Shown in pieces: positions 62,843 through 64,000 of a stretch of 64,000 nt of DNA; position 1 is the first letter of the stretch, and each line of letters begins with the position of its first letter. The notes under the pieces were generated by a model that was not told the DNA's origin, made no database searches, and was given only the letters and a program-made list of their open reading frames with translations. A program made the translations under genes and the position numbers. This DNA comes from RUG334 sp045599645 (lineage in GTDB: Bacteria > Muiribacteriota > Ozemobacteria > Ozemobacterales > Ozemobacteraceae): NCBI GenBank assembly GCA_045599645.1, contig JAZRWI010000014.1:11444-75443 (forward strand). The letters run 5' to 3'.

Positions 62843-63619
62843 ATGCTAGAATTAGAAAACATCGTGTTTGCCTATACACCCGATCGGAAGGTCTTGGACA
62901 GCATCTGTGTCAGTTTCGCACCCGACACAATAACCTCTATTCTCGGCCCGAACGGCAGTGGCAAAACTACAATGCTCAAAATACTGCTTGGCCTGATACA
63001 ACCGCTTTCTGGCCAGGTTCTTGTTGACGGAACTGATTTGCAGACAATACCACTGAAGGACCGCGCAAAGCTGATGGCTTATGTTCCCCAAAAACATAAT
63101 GCTGTGTTTGATTACAAAGTCATAGATGTAGTTGCCATGGGACGTGTGGCTTATTCCAATATTTTTTCCAGCACCAGCAAAAAGGATGTAGAGATTGCTA
63201 TGGAAAGTCTGGAAAGAATGGGAATTGCGCACCTTGCTGAAAAGCCATATACCAAGATAAGTGGTGGTGAGCAGCAGATGGTGCTTATAGCACGTGCACT
63301 CGCCCAACAGGCAAAAATACTTGTTCTAGATGAGCCGGTAACTGGCCTTGATTACGGCAATCAGATTAAATTACTTAAAATCTTAAAGGAATTGGCCTCT
63401 GAGGGAAAAACCTGTATAAAGACGACACATTATCCGGAACATGCACTTTGGACATCAGGAAGGGCCGTTTTCATGCGAAATGGATATATTCTTGCCGAAG
63501 GTTCGACTTCTGATGTTGTGACTTCAGAAAATCTGAAAAAAATATACGATACAGAAATTGCTGTAATCACTCGCCCGATATCTGAAGCTTCTGTCTCCAC
63601 CTGCGTCCCGCTTTTGTAA
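62843..63619 (+). CDS. FecE-type ABC transporter ATP-binding protein
   Basis: A 258-residue ATPase with Walker A GPNGSGKTT, Q-loop YVPQKHN, signature ISGGEQQM, Walker B ILVLDEP and an H-loop KTTHYPEH. It is the iron-type partner of the FecCD permease at 61418. ATG 62843 is preferred over 62831 because GAGG at 62833-62836 then serves as RBS. It is separated from the permease only by the repeat island, and the intended operon is clear. Confidence 0.92.
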   Translation: MLELENIVFAYTPDRKVLDSICVSFAPDTITSILGPNGSGKTTMLKILLGLIQPLSGQVLVDGTDLQTIPLKDRAKLMAYVPQKHNAVFDYKVIDVVAMGRVAYSNIFSSTSKKDVEIAMESLERMGIAHLAEKPYTKISGGEQQMVLIARALAQQAKILVLDEPVTGLDYGNQIKLLKILKELASEGKTCIKTTHYPEHALWTSGRAVFMRNGYILAEGSTSDVVTSENLKKIYDTEIAVITRPISEASVSTCVPLL

Positions 63620-63665
63620 TTTAACCCATTTTCGTATAGCAAATTCTTCTCAACCCCCTTTTGTA

Positions 63666-63810
63666 GAGGCTGTCTCAAAACTAGAAATTTGTAAAAATCC
63701 CTATGCACAGTAGATTCCTAAAACCCTTCCTTTTTAAGGGAGGGTAGGGAGGGTTTTGATTTTAGAAGGAACTTGTTTGAATGCATAAAATCGAGTATTC
63801 AGACAGCCTC
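63666..63810. mobile_element. MITE-like element with GAGGCTGTCT terminal inverted repeats
   Basis: A 145-base element with perfect 10-base ends (GAGGCTGTCT and AGACAGCCTC), flanked by TGTA on each side (target-site duplication). The interior has no coding capacity. The ends resemble IS1182/IS5-group elements. Its left 70 bases are repeated at 63817-63888. Confidence 0.8.
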
Positions 63811-63816
63811 TGTAAA

Positions 63817-63888
63817 GAGACTGTCTCAAAACTAGAAATTTATAAAAATCCCTATGCACAGTAGATTCCTAAAAACCTCCCTTTTTAA
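63817..63888 (+). repeat. Truncated second copy of the MITE-like element
   Basis: About 72 bases nearly identical to 63666-63740 (shared CAAAACTAGAAATTT and ATCCCTATGCACAGTAGATT), cut at TTTTTAA where another GAGGCTGTC end begins. Confidence 0.8.
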
Positions 63889-64000
63889 GAGGCTGTCCGA
63901 AAACTTAGTTTTAGCATAAATTAAATGCTATATTAAGGATTCGGATAGGTTTTGGTTATATTGGTGTAATATTTTAGGAAAAATTATAAAAAAAACGACG
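63889..64000 (+). mobile_element. Possible IS or MITE left end running out of the window
   Basis: Begins with GAGGCTGTCCGAAAAC, the same type of terminal repeat as the adjacent element, and truncates the copy before it. The 112 bases seen hold no open frame; a transposase may follow beyond the window. Confidence 0.5.

Overview
The window reads as chromosomal DNA from an AT-rich, Gram-negative, anaerobic bacterium that ferments amino acids. Outer-membrane features (an autotransporter and a LysM protein with a predicted beta-barrel) show the Gram-negative envelope. The methylaspartate glutamate-fermentation genes, oxygen-sensitive-type enzymes (class I fumarase, radical SAM, 2[4Fe-4S] ferredoxin) and a branched-chain amino acid carrier point to an anaerobe living on amino acids, possibly in a gut. 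Large HEAT-repeat fusions (HEAT-cyclase, HEAT-PilT) together with several FGE-sulfatase-fold proteins recall Candidatus Riflebacteria-like genomes. That placement is inference; I cannot run a phylogeny.

Layout. 1-4.9 kb: end of a glutamate mutase/methylaspartate ammonia-lyase operon (glmL', glmE, mal, an AtuA-like DUF1446 gene, DUF4387). 5-10.9 kb: acyltransferase, an unusual P-loop/SAD-domain protein, an iron-sulfur aldo-keto reductase and a DUF4143 ATPase, separated by intergenic repeat islands. 10.9-16.4 kb: a stand-alone A-T-TE (NRPS-like) enzyme and a large lipoprotein with five InlB-type repeats and an FGE-like domain. 16.5-20.7 kb: an accessory island with a type II toxin-antitoxin pair, adenosine deaminase, a remnant type III (ToxN/AbiQ-like) system with its antitoxin RNA repeats flanked by a duplication of the deaminase 3' end, an NYN nuclease and a Fic protein. 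20.7-24.5 kb: AmmeMemoRadiSam genes interrupted by brnQ. 24.6-32.1 kb: second DUF4143 ATPase, ydbC/PC4, ywlG-type gene, membrane protein, an autotransporter apparently placed behind a duplicated ydbC promoter, and a MATE exporter. 32.1-36.8 kb: three-gene unit of membrane-anchored TPR/FGE proteins. 36.8-46.9 kb: M3 peptidase, TPR protein, class I fumarase, a divergent deacetylase-fold protein, a LysM outer-membrane protein and a secreted protein. 47-52.9 kb: two HEAT-fusion signalling/motor proteins. 53-61 kb: a conserved housekeeping run, rpsB-tsf-pyrH-frr-(ferredoxin)-uppS-cdsA-rseP, preceded by an excisionase-like regulator. 61-63.6 kb: MazG-like enzyme and FecCD/FecE iron-type ABC genes split by a repeat island. 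63.6-64 kb: MITE-like and IS-end sequences.

The most notable observations are: (i) the type III toxin-antitoxin remnant inserted at the 3' end of adenosine deaminase; (ii) dispersed palindromic elements whose two hairpins show compensatory changes, associated with heptamer arrays; (iii) the duplicated ydbC promoter/5' end in front of an autotransporter; (iv) an A-T-TE enzyme with a cysteine in the thioesterase nucleophile position; (v) a deacetylase-fold protein with altered metal ligands; (vi) tandem HEAT-cyclase and HEAT-PilT genes. No rRNA, tRNA, CRISPR array or prophage was recognised by eye.
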